From assembly GCA_041946865.1 (NCBI GenBank), contig JBHGBF010000231.1, forward strand, positions 1 through 8,865: DNA of 8,865 bases, read 5' to 3'. This stretch comes from RPQK01 sp041946865. Its GTDB lineage: Bacteria; Acidobacteriota; UBA6911; RPQK01. The notes under the pieces are model-generated. The model was not told the origin of the DNA. It ran no database searches and saw only the letters and a program-made list of their open reading frames with translations. The position numbers and the translations under genes were made by a program. Positions 1 through 6,720 of the stretch are shown here, piece by piece. How positions within the stretch are numbered: the first letter of the stretch is position 1; each line of letters opens with the position of its first letter.

Positions 1-5
1 CCTGG

Positions 6-15
6 GTTCGCGAAC
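6..15. repeat. 10-bp perfect palindrome
   Basis: GTTCGCGAAC reads the same on both strands. It lies immediately before the heptamer repeat and outside any convincing gene. It could be a protein-binding site, the remnant of a hairpin, or chance. It is not a tRNA T-arm, because no acceptor or anticodon arm surrounds it. No function is assigned. Confidence 0.4.
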
Positions 16-50
16 AAATGGAAAATGGCAAATGGCAAATGGCAAATTGG
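16..50. repeat. Short tandem repeat of a 7-bp unit (AAATGGC)
   Basis: Three exact copies of AAATGGC occupy 23-43. They are flanked by one degenerate unit on each side (AAATGGA at 16-22 and AAATTGG at 44-50), giving five units in 35 bases. A shorter ATTGG doublet follows at 46-55. A 7-base unit shifts the reading frame with each copy, which argues that this stretch is non-coding. Copy number in such arrays often varies between strains by replication slippage. The array lies about 130 bases upstream of the PBP1b start, and whether it affects that gene is unknown. Confidence 0.75.
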
Positions 51-171
51 ATTGGATCTGGGGCCAAAACAGTAAGAAAGCCGGGTCCTTCAGAAACGGA
101 AAGCGATCCTTGGTTGACAGCTCGGGGTGGCCGGGGCGGGGCGCTTGTGCGCCTGGGAGGAGCTGGCGCGA

Positions 172-177
172 TATACT
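172..177 (+). promoter_or_regulatory. Possible -10 element just upstream of the PBP1b start
   Basis: TATACT matches the sigma70 -10 consensus at 5 of 6 positions and ends 6 bases before ATG 184. Transcription from it would start at about the A of the ATG, giving a leaderless mRNA. The nearest -35-like hexamer (TTGTGC, 145-150) has a 21-base spacer, which is too long. A better TTGACA at 114-119 has no -10 partner at a normal distance. The call is therefore weak and rests on the -10 alone. Confidence 0.2.
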
Positions 178-183
178 GTCCTG

Positions 184-2556
184 ATGATCCCCCTGAAGTA
201 CCTGTGGCGGAGAATCCTGTCTGCCGCCGCCCTTTTGATTTCCCGCTGGCGGCTGATCGTGTTGGTGTTGTCTCTTGCCATTCTGATAACCCTGGCGGGT
301 GTCTTGCTGTATGGCTTCATCAGATTCAAACCCCTTCTCGATGAGCGATTGCAGAAGCAGCCTCACACCAACGCCGTCTACAGCAGGCCCTTCAAAATCT
401 CGCTCGGAGACCGCCTCTCTCTGAAGGAGTTGCGCCAGGAACTGGCCGAAAGCGGTTATGAATCCGAGAAGAATCGAGGGGAGGGCTCGGACTGGTATCA
501 GGTGCTGCGCGGCGGTGTCCGATTGCACCAGACCGAGAACGGAAAGCCGCAGACTTTGGTGATCCGACTGGACAACGGCGCCGTCCAGAGCCTGCAGCGC
601 GGAAGAGTGATGGTGCGTGAGATATCCCTGAAACCCCGGTTTCTGTCGAATTTGTTCGGCAATTCCCGGGAGAAGAGGAAGTACGTCCGCTACCGGGACT
701 TCCCGGATCAACTCATCAAAGCCGTCCTTGCCGCCGAAGACGAGAACTTCTTTGAGCACCACGGATTGGACCTGCCCTCTCTGGCTCGGGCGGCCTTTGT
801 CAACATCCGCGGGTTGAAGCCGAGGAGTTCGTGGCAAGGCGGCAGCACCATTACGCAGCAGTTCATCAAGAACTACTTCCTGACGCCGAAGAAAAGCATG
901 CGCCGGAAGCTGGAGGAAGCGTACTTAGCCTTGCTTGTCGAATCCCGATTCAGCAAGCAGCAGATCTTCGAGTTTTACGCGAATGAAGTGTACATGGGGC
1001 AGGCCGGCTCGTTCAGCATGATCGGATTGGCCCAGGCGGCGGACGGATACCTGGGGAAACAGCTGCGGGACTTGTCCACGGCGGAATGTGCGCTGCTGGC
1101 CGGGATGATACAGGCGCCGAATCGCTATTCTCCGTTTGCCGATCGGCGGGCCGCGACACGTCGACGCAATTACGTGCTCGAGCGCATGGTCCAGGACCGC
1201 TTCCTGACCTCCAGTCAGGCCGAGGCGTCCAGTCTAGAGCCTCTCAAGACGGTCTCCAGCACCCGACACCTTTACACGGAGGCGCCCTATTTCATCGATT
1301 ATCTGAGCGAAGCCATGACGCGGGAGGTGCCGGACTGGCGCAAGACCGAGAACTTTGAAGTCTTCAGCACCCTTGATCCCGAGCTGCAGGAGGCGGCTGT
1401 CGAGGCGGTGCGGGCCGGAACGGCCCGGGTTGACCGCCAGTTGCGAAACCGGAAAGGCGTCCGGCCGGAGGTGGCCCTCATCGCGGTTGACCCGCGAAAC
1501 GGCGATGTCCTGGCGATGATCGGCGGGAGGAATTACCGCCAAAGTCAATTCAACCGGGCGGTGCAGGCGCTCAGGCAGCCTGGTTCCGCTTTCAAGCCTT
1601 TTGTTTATGCGACCGCCCTGCAATCCGGAGGGTATACGCTCGGCAGCATCGTCCTGGATGCGCCTTACCAGATTGACTTTGGGGACGAGCACTATGAACC
1701 GACGAATTTTGGAGGCGGATACCGCGGTAACGTCACGCTGAGGCGCGCCCTGGCCTTGTCGCTCAACGTTCCGACGGTCAAAATCGCTGAGAAGGTCGGT
1801 TATCAGGCTGTCGCTCAGTTCTCGCACTCCCTTGGTTTCAGCGATCGCCTCCAGGGCTATCCCTCCTTGGCGCTGGGAACATGGGAGGTCTCGCTTCTCG
1901 ACCTGACCCAGGCCTACACGGCTTTTGCCAACCAGGGGCGCGTCGTGCGGTTGCGCGGCATGACGGCCTATACGAAGAACGGGAAACAATACGAGGTACC
2001 GGTCGTCAGTCGTCAAGTGATTTCGCCTGAAGTCGCCTACCTGATCACCTCAACGCTCGAGTCGGCGGTCAACTGGGGGACGGCGGCCGGGGTCAGAGGT
2101 CAGGGTTTCCGGCTTCCGGTCGCGGGCAAAACGGGATCCTCAAATGACAGTTGGTTCGCCGGCTATGCGCCGGACATGCTGTGCGTCGTCTGGGTCGGAT
2201 ACGATGACTTCTCCGACATCCATCTGCTCGGGGCGGACGCCGCGATGCCCGTCTGGGTCGAGTTCATGAAGCGGGCCGAACGGCTGGGCAAACTGTCAGG
2301 CGCGACGTTCCAGATTCCGAAGGATATCGTTACACGCTATATCGATACCACCACCGGCCTGCTGGCCACGTTTAACTGTCCGAACACTCAGCCCGAGCAA
2401 TTCATCGCCGGCACGGAACCGACCGAGACCTGCTACCTGAACCATTACGACGAGTTTCAGGGCGAGCCCGACGAAGAACTGATCGAGGGGCAGATCCGGC
2501 CGGAAGGCGAACAGAAAAAAGGCTTTTGGGACTTCCTGAAAATCCTGGGGCCGTAG
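184..2556 (+). CDS. mrcB: Bifunctional penicillin-binding protein 1b (class A PBP: transglycosylase/transpeptidase)
   Basis: This enzyme polymerises lipid II into glycan strands and cross-links the stem peptides on the outer face of the inner membrane. From ATG 184 it has 790 residues. A short basic N-terminus leads into a membrane anchor (about 23-46). Residues 62-138 (NAVYSRPF, then LxxELAESGY) resemble the UB2H domain of PBP1b. The GT51 domain shows EDENFFEHHG (catalytic Glu185), QGGSTITQQ (218-226), RKxxE (Glu245) and YANEVYMGQ. The transpeptidase domain has SAFK (Ser468, Lys471), SLN (526-528) and KTG (649-651), so both active sites look intact. Near the C-terminus, Cys732 and Cys750 flank FIAGTEP and could form a disulfide. 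The start is uncertain: an in-frame GTG at 127 would add 19 residues, and GGAGGAG (156-162) lies 21 bases from ATG 184, too far to act as its ribosome binding site. ATG 184 gives the most normal N-terminus. Confidence 0.95.
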   Translation: MIPLKYLWRRILSAAALLISRWRLIVLVLSLAILITLAGVLLYGFIRFKPLLDERLQKQPHTNAVYSRPFKISLGDRLSLKELRQELAESGYESEKNRGEGSDWYQVLRGGVRLHQTENGKPQTLVIRLDNGAVQSLQRGRVMVREISLKPRFLSNLFGNSREKRKYVRYRDFPDQLIKAVLAAEDENFFEHHGLDLPSLARAAFVNIRGLKPRSSWQGGSTITQQFIKNYFLTPKKSMRRKLEEAYLALLVESRFSKQQIFEFYANEVYMGQAGSFSMIGLAQAADGYLGKQLRDLSTAECALLAGMIQAPNRYSPFADRRAATRRRNYVLERMVQDRFLTSSQAEASSLEPLKTVSSTRHLYTEAPYFIDYLSEAMTREVPDWRKTENFEVFSTLDPELQEAAVEAVRAGTARVDRQLRNRKGVRPEVALIAVDPRNGDVLAMIGGRNYRQSQFNRAVQALRQPGSAFKPFVYATALQSGGYTLGSIVLDAPYQIDFGDEHYEPTNFGGGYRGNVTLRRALALSLNVPTVKIAEKVGYQAVAQFSHSLGFSDRLQGYPSLALGTWEVSLLDLTQAYTAFANQGRVVRLRGMTAYTKNGKQYEVPVVSRQVISPEVAYLITSTLESAVNWGTAAGVRGQGFRLPVAGKTGSSNDSWFAGYAPDMLCVVWVGYDDFSDIHLLGADAAMPVWVEFMKRAERLGKLSGATFQIPKDIVTRYIDTTTGLLATFNCPNTQPEQFIAGTEPTETCYLNHYDEFQGEPDEELIEGQIRPEGEQKKGFWDFLKILGP

Positions 2557-2563
2557 CGGCCTC
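2547..2563. terminator. Weak GC-rich hairpin at the convergent gene ends
   Basis: GGGGCCG (2547-2553) pairs with CGGCCTC (2557-2563) around the TAG stop of the PBP gene, giving seven pairs including one G-U. No run of T follows on either strand, so as an intrinsic terminator it is weak. It sits in the only space available for terminating two convergent genes whose stops are 23 bases apart. Rho-dependent termination or antisense overlap is equally possible. Confidence 0.25.
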
Positions 2564-2579
2564 GAGCCTTTCACGTCTC

Positions 2580-4613
2580 TTACCGCAACCGATAAGCCGA
2601 CAGCCAGCGATCGCGATACGAGGGTTTGAGGCCCATCGCCCGCACGTAGTGATCGTTGCCGTAAAACGGAACGATGATCCAGTCGAAGCCTTGCGCTTTG
2701 ATCCGCGCCAGGTCCGCTGCCACTGCGGCGGCGACAGCCGCGTCGGGATAGACGATACAGGTGATACCGGTCCTTTCGAGCGGGATTCGTACCGTGGGCA
2801 GGATCGGTTGAGCAATCTCCTCCGGACCTCCTCCAACCTCCTGGCCGTTGATCGAGATGCGGAAGGGGGCCGCGGAATCCTTGAGGTCCTGTGCGCCCAC
2901 ATCCGCCCGCACTGCGAATAGAGCTTTGCTGGCTATCGGCGCGACCGTCAGCCGGCTCTCCTCAAAGAAGCGGTCTTCGACCTGCAGCCGGTGAGGCACC
3001 GTGCTCGCCACTCGAATCTCCCCATTGACCTGGCTGTATCCGGCGAAGATGAGACACGATCGGTTCGACAACGACGGCAAGGCACGCTTCAAAGCCTGCG
3101 GCGGAGCGGCGTTGGCAAAGAACGCGACCTGGTTTTCTTCGATCAGCTGATGGATACCGGGTGTCTTCTGGAGGTAACGAAGCGCCTCAAACGTCTGCCG
3201 GCTCACGATGCTCGGCAGCCCCATCAGCTTCTGGCCGTGGACCGTCTGATAGAAGAGCGCCCGCGAGTTGTAATGCAGGTCGATCAACTCGAGCCGGCCG
3301 GGGACCGACCCAAGCCGGGTATAGAACGGACTGACATCCGGGCGCGACAATCCGTAAGGTATGGAGAGCGTTTCGAGCAGGAAGAGCGCCGTGAACACGG
3401 CTGTTCCGGTCCACGGCCGCCTCCCTGATAACCGGACGGCGCCCAGCCCATAGAGCAGCGAAAGCCCGATCCACGTCATGACCTGCAGCCGGATGGGCGT
3501 TCGGGCCAGCGAGAGGCCGGGTATCTTTTCGAGCCATCCATAAGGCAACAAGACGCTTTCCACGGTGTAACCGGCGACGTGAAGCACGGGTCCGAGAGAG
3601 AGAGTAAAGAAAAACAGGATCCAGATCGGGACCCATCGCCTGTTCCGGCCGGCGAGCAGGGCCAGTCCCCAAGGGGCAAGCAGGAAAACACTCCAGGGCG
3701 TTGACGCTTCGCTGGTAAACCTGGACCAGACATCGCCCATCCGGCGCAGCCAGCGGCTGTAACTTGACGTGGGCGGCGGCAGGATAAACGAATACAGATC
3801 AGCCGAGAAGCCGGCCGACAGGCTTGGCTGAGGCACTGAAGCCGCCTCCTTTATCATTCCGGCGAGTAGCGGAAGCAGGAGAAGGGAAGCCAGGATCCCG
3901 ACCAAAACGGCGCCTGCCGCGCTTTTGAGCGCCCGCCTCCCCTCGACCGTCAGACGCACGAAAACCAGGACCCCGGTCCCGAGAATGCAGAAGAGGAGGT
4001 GGTACCAGTCGGAAAGTGCGACGAGCGTGAGCCAGAGGACCGCACTCATCACGCGACGCACCGTCCATCCTTCCAGTCCCTTGAGCACAGCTTGCAGGAA
4101 AAACGGGATCCACTGGTAGGTCATCAGGTTGAGGTGTCCGTTGGCCTCGCCGTAATGATAGGCGTTAAAGGAGAAGGCCACGCCGGCGAGAAAAGCCGCG
4201 GGCGTGCCGGCCCCGAGGCAGCGGGCCAGCCGGAACATCCCCCAGGCCGCAAAGACAAAGGTCGCGAGCGAACACAGGTTATAAAGGGTGATGACCGAGA
4301 AGAGGGTCTGCAGGGGCAGAGTCACCCAGGTATTGGCGAAGTTCCAGGTATGCAGATAGGCGCAAATGCCGCTCGGAAAGTGGATGTAGTCCGTGCAAAA
4401 CGGGTCGAGCCCGTTGAGGAGGGCAAAGCGCCACCACCAGAAATTCCAGACGAAGAGCCAGGCGTCTCCGTCACCCAGAATGGCGGTATTCAAGTTCAGC
4501 AGCAGCGGGTAGGTCAGCGCCAGGCTGAGCGCCAGATAGGTTCCGAGGACGAGGAAGTGTTCTCGCCGGGAAGGAGCACGATCAGCGGGTCGGTCCTGGT
4601 TGCGAACGCTCAT
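2580..4613 (-). CDS. Multi-pass membrane protein, GT-C glycosyltransferase-like, function unknown
   Basis: The 677-residue product has about ten hydrophobic segments (about 20-40, 98-128, 137-152, 165-180, 188-220, 230-254, 308-322, 328-345, 375-393, 402-420), then a hydrophilic C-terminal region of about 250 residues. After the first membrane segment comes GDGDAWLFVWNFWWW (47-61), an acidic plus tryptophan-rich loop. In GT-C enzymes that use polyprenyl-phosphate sugars, the first extracytoplasmic loop commonly carries the catalytic acidic residue. IPGLSLARTPIRLQ (364-377), before a membrane segment, also resembles large envelope proteins of the YfhO/GT-C type. A role in transferring a lipid-linked sugar to a polysaccharide, lipid or protein is inferred; donor and acceptor cannot be read from the sequence. 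ATG 4613 has no clear ribosome binding site. The gene stands alone, convergent with the PBP gene and divergent from the DUF465 gene. It could also be a non-enzymatic membrane protein. Confidence 0.8.
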   Translation of the reverse strand: MSVRNQDRPADRAPSRREHFLVLGTYLALSLALTYPLLLNLNTAILGDGDAWLFVWNFWWWRFALLNGLDPFCTDYIHFPSGICAYLHTWNFANTWVTLPLQTLFSVITLYNLCSLATFVFAAWGMFRLARCLGAGTPAAFLAGVAFSFNAYHYGEANGHLNLMTYQWIPFFLQAVLKGLEGWTVRRVMSAVLWLTLVALSDWYHLLFCILGTGVLVFVRLTVEGRRALKSAAGAVLVGILASLLLLPLLAGMIKEAASVPQPSLSAGFSADLYSFILPPPTSSYSRWLRRMGDVWSRFTSEASTPWSVFLLAPWGLALLAGRNRRWVPIWILFFFTLSLGPVLHVAGYTVESVLLPYGWLEKIPGLSLARTPIRLQVMTWIGLSLLYGLGAVRLSGRRPWTGTAVFTALFLLETLSIPYGLSRPDVSPFYTRLGSVPGRLELIDLHYNSRALFYQTVHGQKLMGLPSIVSRQTFEALRYLQKTPGIHQLIEENQVAFFANAAPPQALKRALPSLSNRSCLIFAGYSQVNGEIRVASTVPHRLQVEDRFFEESRLTVAPIASKALFAVRADVGAQDLKDSAAPFRISINGQEVGGGPEEIAQPILPTVRIPLERTGITCIVYPDAAVAAAVAADLARIKAQGFDWIIVPFYGNDHYVRAMGLKPSYRDRWLSAYRLR

Positions 4614-4714
4614 TCCAGAAGATAGTAAGCCAGGCGCCTGCGACGCAGAAACAAAAACGCTTTGACTTCAGCAATTAGGGTCCGAGCCGCAAGCAGTTTC
4701 GAGGTCGGAATGCC

Positions 4715-4743
4715 TTGCGGCGGCGAACCGGTTTTGTTACAGT
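4715..4743 (+). promoter_or_regulatory. Candidate sigma70 promoter for the DUF465 gene
   Basis: TTGCGG (4715-4720) and TACAGT (4738-4743) are separated by exactly 17 bases. This predicts a transcript starting near 4750 with a leader of about 64 bases. An alternative -10, TACAAT at 4788-4793 (5 of 6 matches), would give a shorter leader but has no -35 at the right distance. A small palindrome, CTTGGCAAG (4779-4787), lies between them. The 200-base divergent region shows nothing else that can be supported. Confidence 0.35.
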
Positions 4744-4800
4744 GAGGTTGTCTGATGCTTGCACGTCTATTGTCAATGCTTGGCAAGTACAATCCACTAC

Positions 4801-4807
4801 AAGGAGG
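4801..4807 (+). promoter_or_regulatory. Strong Shine-Dalgarno for the DUF465 gene
   Basis: AAGGAGG lies six bases before ATG 4814. It decides the start: an upstream in-frame TTG at 4715 would add 33 residues unlike the family and has no such site. It is the clearest ribosome binding site in the window, suggesting this small protein is translated efficiently. Confidence 0.85.
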
Positions 4808-4813
4808 CCTGAG

Positions 4814-5044
4814 ATGGACGAAACCCAGATCAAGGAGTATCTGAGTAACCATGATCATGAATTCCGCAAACTGGCGGAAGAACATAAGAACTTCGAACGC
4901 AGGCTCCAAGAGCTCCACCAGAAGCCCCACCGCAACGAAAACGATCAATTCGAAGAAACAATCCTAAAGAAGAAGAAATTGGCAATAAAAGACCAGATGC
5001 AGCTCATCATCTCGCGTTTCCAGACCGAGCACACAACGCGCTAA
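4814..5044 (+). CDS. Small coiled-coil DUF465 (YdcH-family) protein
   Basis: This is a 76-residue, charged, cytoplasmic protein without membrane segments. It shows the family pattern: HEFRKLAEEHKNFERRLQEL (15-34) forms the first helix, a short polar turn follows (HQKPHRNEND, 35-44), and then a second helix with LKKKKLAIKDQM (51-62), the typical LKK-x-KL-x-xKD block. The predicted fold is a two-helix coiled coil. The family is widespread in Gram-negative bacteria and its biochemical role is not settled, so no function is claimed. Length matches the family (about 70-80 residues). It appears to be a single-gene unit, with its own promoter candidate, a strong ribosome binding site and an intrinsic terminator right behind it. 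The family call is confident. Confidence 0.85.
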   Translation: MDETQIKEYLSNHDHEFRKLAEEHKNFERRLQELHQKPHRNENDQFEETILKKKKLAIKDQMQLIISRFQTEHTTR

Positions 5045-5074
5045 GGTAGCGCGTCAAGTTTCACGCGGCATTCG

Positions 5075-5126
5075 GGCCCGCTTTCTGTTCATTTTGATGG
5101 TGGACGGACAAGCGGGCCTTCTTTTT
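5075..5126 (+). terminator. Intrinsic terminator after the DUF465 gene
   Basis: GGCCCGCTT (5075-5083) pairs perfectly with AAGCGGGCC (5110-5118), a nine-base-pair GC-rich stem, followed by TTCTTTTT (5119-5126). The 26-base loop is longer than usual for an intrinsic terminator, but the stem and T run are good. It ends 21 bases before the psd start codon, so the DUF465 gene and psd are probably transcribed separately or with attenuation between them. Confidence 0.75.
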
Positions 5127-5147
5127 ATCGGTTAACATATTACGCCG

Positions 5148-5753
5148 ATGGCAAGAGACGGCTGGTACTTCATCATTCCTTTGGTCGTCGCGGCAGCTGC
5201 TTCCTGGTTCCTCGGCTGGCCGTTTGTCACGGGCGTCCTGATTTTCCTGGCCGGTTTCGTGGCTTTTTTCTTCCGCGATCCCGACAGAGCCATACCCGCC
5301 GATTCACAGGTAGTGGTCAGCCCGGCCGACGGAAAGGTCATCAGGATCCGACAGGAGGAGGACGGAAGCACCCGACTCAGCATTTTTCTTTCCGTTTTCG
5401 ATGTCCACGTGAACCGGGCGCCGATTGAAGGCACGATTGTTCGCCAGGACTACCGGCCAGGGAAGTTCTTCATTGCCTCCGACGACCGGGCCTCAGTCCA
5501 GAACGAACAACTGGTGATTACGATTCGCGGCGAGCGGGAGTTGTCGTTTGCCTTGATTGCCGGAATTGTGGCTCGCAGAATCATTCCGTGGAAGAAGCCG
5601 GGAGACGCGGTCAACAAGGGTGATAGAATAGCGCTGATTCGGTTCGGCAGCCGTGTGGACATGATTTTGCCGCACAACTGTGATCTGCTGGCGAAGAAAG
5701 GCGACCGGGTCTGTTCGGGGCGCAGTATCATTGCGCGGTGGAAAGAGGGTTAG
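5148..5753 (+). CDS. psd: Phosphatidylserine decarboxylase, short (archaeal-type) proenzyme
   Basis: This enzyme decarboxylates phosphatidylserine to phosphatidylethanolamine at the inner membrane. The 201-residue product is the short form; the E. coli type is about 320. Residues 6-42 form two hydrophobic segments that anchor it, followed by FFRDPDR. SPADGKV (58-64), the FDVHVNRAPIEG block (84-95, with His87), HNC (176-178) and the C-terminal KKGDRVCSGRSI are family hallmarks. The proenzyme cuts itself between Gly167 and Ser168 in RFGSRVD, and the serine becomes the pyruvoyl cofactor; all expected residues are present. The start is fixed by an in-frame stop at 5133-5135, with ATG 5148 the only normal start after it. 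No Shine-Dalgarno precedes it, so initiation may be leaderless or weak. pssA, whose product makes its substrate, begins five bases after its stop. Confidence 0.94.
   Translation: MARDGWYFIIPLVVAAAASWFLGWPFVTGVLIFLAGFVAFFFRDPDRAIPADSQVVVSPADGKVIRIRQEEDGSTRLSIFLSVFDVHVNRAPIEGTIVRQDYRPGKFFIASDDRASVQNEQLVITIRGERELSFALIAGIVARRIIPWKKPGDAVNKGDRIALIRFGSRVDMILPHNCDLLAKKGDRVCSGRSIIARWKEG
5742..5749 (+). promoter_or_regulatory. Ribosome binding site for pssA inside the end of psd
   Basis: AAAGAGGG lies nine bases before GTG 5759 and overlaps the last codons of psd. It favours GTG 5759 as the pssA start over GTG 5738 (overlapping psd, no site). ATG 5792 is the rival, with AGGAAG only two bases before it. 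The arrangement suggests coupled translation of the two genes. Confidence 0.5.
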
Positions 5754-5758
5754 CGAAC

Positions 5759-6544
5759 GTGGATGAACACAATTCAGTCGAACAGGAAGCGATGGAGGTC
5801 TTTTATCCAAAGCGGAAACTGAGGCGCAGTATCTACCTCCTGCCGTCCGTGTTCACGGTCGGGAACATGTTCGCCGGCTTTTTCGCCCTGGTGGCGACCT
5901 TGAATGGCCACTATCAGAGTGCGGCGATTGCGATCGGCATCGCGGTGGTGTTGGATGGACTGGATGGTCGAGTGGCGCGAATGGCCAACGCCTGCAGCGA
6001 CTTCGGGCTGCAGCTGGACTCGCTGGCAGACGTGATCAGTTTCGGTATCGCGCCGGCGGTTCTTCTGTATTCGTGGGGGTTTACGGAACTGGGCAATTTT
6101 GCCCGCCTGTCGGCCTTCGTCTTTCTCATCTGCGGGGCCATGCGCCTGGCCCGCTTCAATATTCAGAACAAGAACCTCAAATCGTTCATGGGTCTTCCCA
6201 TTCCGGCCGGCGCCGGATATGTAGCCGCCACGGTTCACATTTTCGGTGACCCGGTCGATTCGTCTCTGTTTCGTTTCTACCTGGTTGCCGTCACTTACCT
6301 GCTGGCCTTGTTGATGGTCAGCACAATCCGCTATCCCTCGCTTAAGCAATTGAATCTGGGCCGCGGCAAGTCCCATCTGACGGTCCTCGCCCTGGCGATT
6401 GTGGTCGCGGGCGTGGTTCTTTATTCGGAACAGGTCCTGATGGCAATTGCCGCCGTGTACGTTTCCAGCGGCTTGCTTTTGAAAGGCTACCAACTGCTCA
6501 AGCGCAAGAGCCACGAACCGTCGCACGCCTCCGCGCCAAGATAA
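5759..6544 (+). CDS. pssA: CDP-diacylglycerol-serine O-phosphatidyltransferase
   Basis: This enzyme transfers a phosphatidyl group from CDP-diacylglycerol to L-serine, giving phosphatidylserine and CMP. It is of the integral-membrane (Bacillus) type, not the E. coli phospholipase-D-like type. From GTG 5759 it has 261 residues. The CDP-alcohol phosphatidyltransferase signature D-x2-DG-x2-AR-x8-G-x3-D-x3-D is complete: Asp66, Asp69-Gly70, Ala73-Arg74, Gly83, Asp87 and Asp91. RRSIYLLPSVFTVGNMFAGF precedes the first membrane segment, as is usual for PssA, and about seven further hydrophobic segments follow. GLPIPAGAG (145-153) is also typical. Its product is the substrate of psd next door, so the pair forms the route to phosphatidylethanolamine. 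Start alternatives are ATG 5792 (250 residues) and GTG 5738. Substrate specificity is inferred from the family and the psd neighbour. Confidence 0.92.
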   Translation: MDEHNSVEQEAMEVFYPKRKLRRSIYLLPSVFTVGNMFAGFFALVATLNGHYQSAAIAIGIAVVLDGLDGRVARMANACSDFGLQLDSLADVISFGIAPAVLLYSWGFTELGNFARLSAFVFLICGAMRLARFNIQNKNLKSFMGLPIPAGAGYVAATVHIFGDPVDSSLFRFYLVAVTYLLALLMVSTIRYPSLKQLNLGRGKSHLTVLALAIVVAGVVLYSEQVLMAIAAVYVSSGLLLKGYQLLKRKSHEPSHASAPR

Positions 6545-6574
6545 AGCAGCCGAAGGAAGCCAGGCCTGCGGCGT

Positions 6575-6628
6575 GCGCAAGGATGGCTGAGCACGGCTCC
6601 GCACTCCGAAGGCTCGTTTCGCTTGCGC
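6575..6628. repeat. Inverted repeat between pssA and mgtE
   Basis: GCGCAAG (6575-6581) is an exact inverted match to CTTGCGC (6622-6628), enclosing 40 bases with a small inner stem (GAGC 6589-6592 with GCTC 6596-6599). There is no T run, so it is not a normal intrinsic terminator, although it sits where the psd-pssA transcript should end. An 8-bp palindrome, CAGGCCTG, lies just upstream at 6561-6568. No other RNA element is recognised in this 176-base gap. Confidence 0.3.
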
Positions 6629-6657
6629 CAGGTCCGCATTTTCACCACCGCGCTTCC

Positions 6658-6686
6658 CCGACACCATCTCTTTTTTCCTGTAATAT
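6658..6686 (+). promoter_or_regulatory. Candidate sigma70 promoter for mgtE-recO
   Basis: CCGACA (6658-6663) and TAATAT (6681-6686) are separated by exactly 17 bases, with a T-rich spacer. Predicted transcription starts near 6693, giving leaders of about 28 or 49 bases for the two possible mgtE starts. This supports mgtE-recO as a unit separate from psd-pssA, and it excludes the far-upstream in-frame start at 6583. Confidence 0.4.
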
Positions 6687-6720
6687 TTACGTGAGAGGCA
6701 ATTTCCGTCCTTTTACGTAT

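Noticed and set aside
18..344. 108-residue open frame on the plus strand beginning in the heptamer repeat
   Set aside because: It starts inside a frame-shifting tandem repeat, overlaps the N-terminus of the PBP gene in another frame, and its low-complexity Gly/Arg/Pro sequence resembles no protein family.
1234..2016. 260-residue open frame on the minus strand inside the PBP gene
   Set aside because: It is antisense to an intact, motif-complete PBP domain. Long antisense frames are expected in GC-rich genes, and its sequence shows no domain.
2402..2921. Open frames on both strands around the convergent gene ends
   Set aside because: They overlap the motif-bearing PBP C-terminus and the GT-C-like protein C-terminus in alternative frames and show no family features.
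6571..6578. GCGTGCGC here and its reverse complement at the window end (8858-8865) as a dispersed repeat
   Set aside because: Only eight GC-rich bases are shared and the flanks do not align well, so chance is enough. A genome-wide repeat search would decide.
5774..6667. 297-residue open frame antisense to pssA
   Set aside because: pssA carries the complete catalytic signature on the other strand. The antisense product is rich in Gln, Arg and His with no recognisable fold.
6583..6720. N-terminal extension of MgtE by 46 residues
   Set aside because: The extension is unlike MgtE N-termini, contains the promoter candidate and an inverted repeat arm, and would make the protein 501 residues against the usual 450 or so.
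6545..6720. M-box (ykoK) Mg2+ riboswitch upstream of mgtE
   Set aside because: The conserved M-box blocks were not found, and the predicted transcript start at about 6693 leaves too short a leader for that riboswitch.
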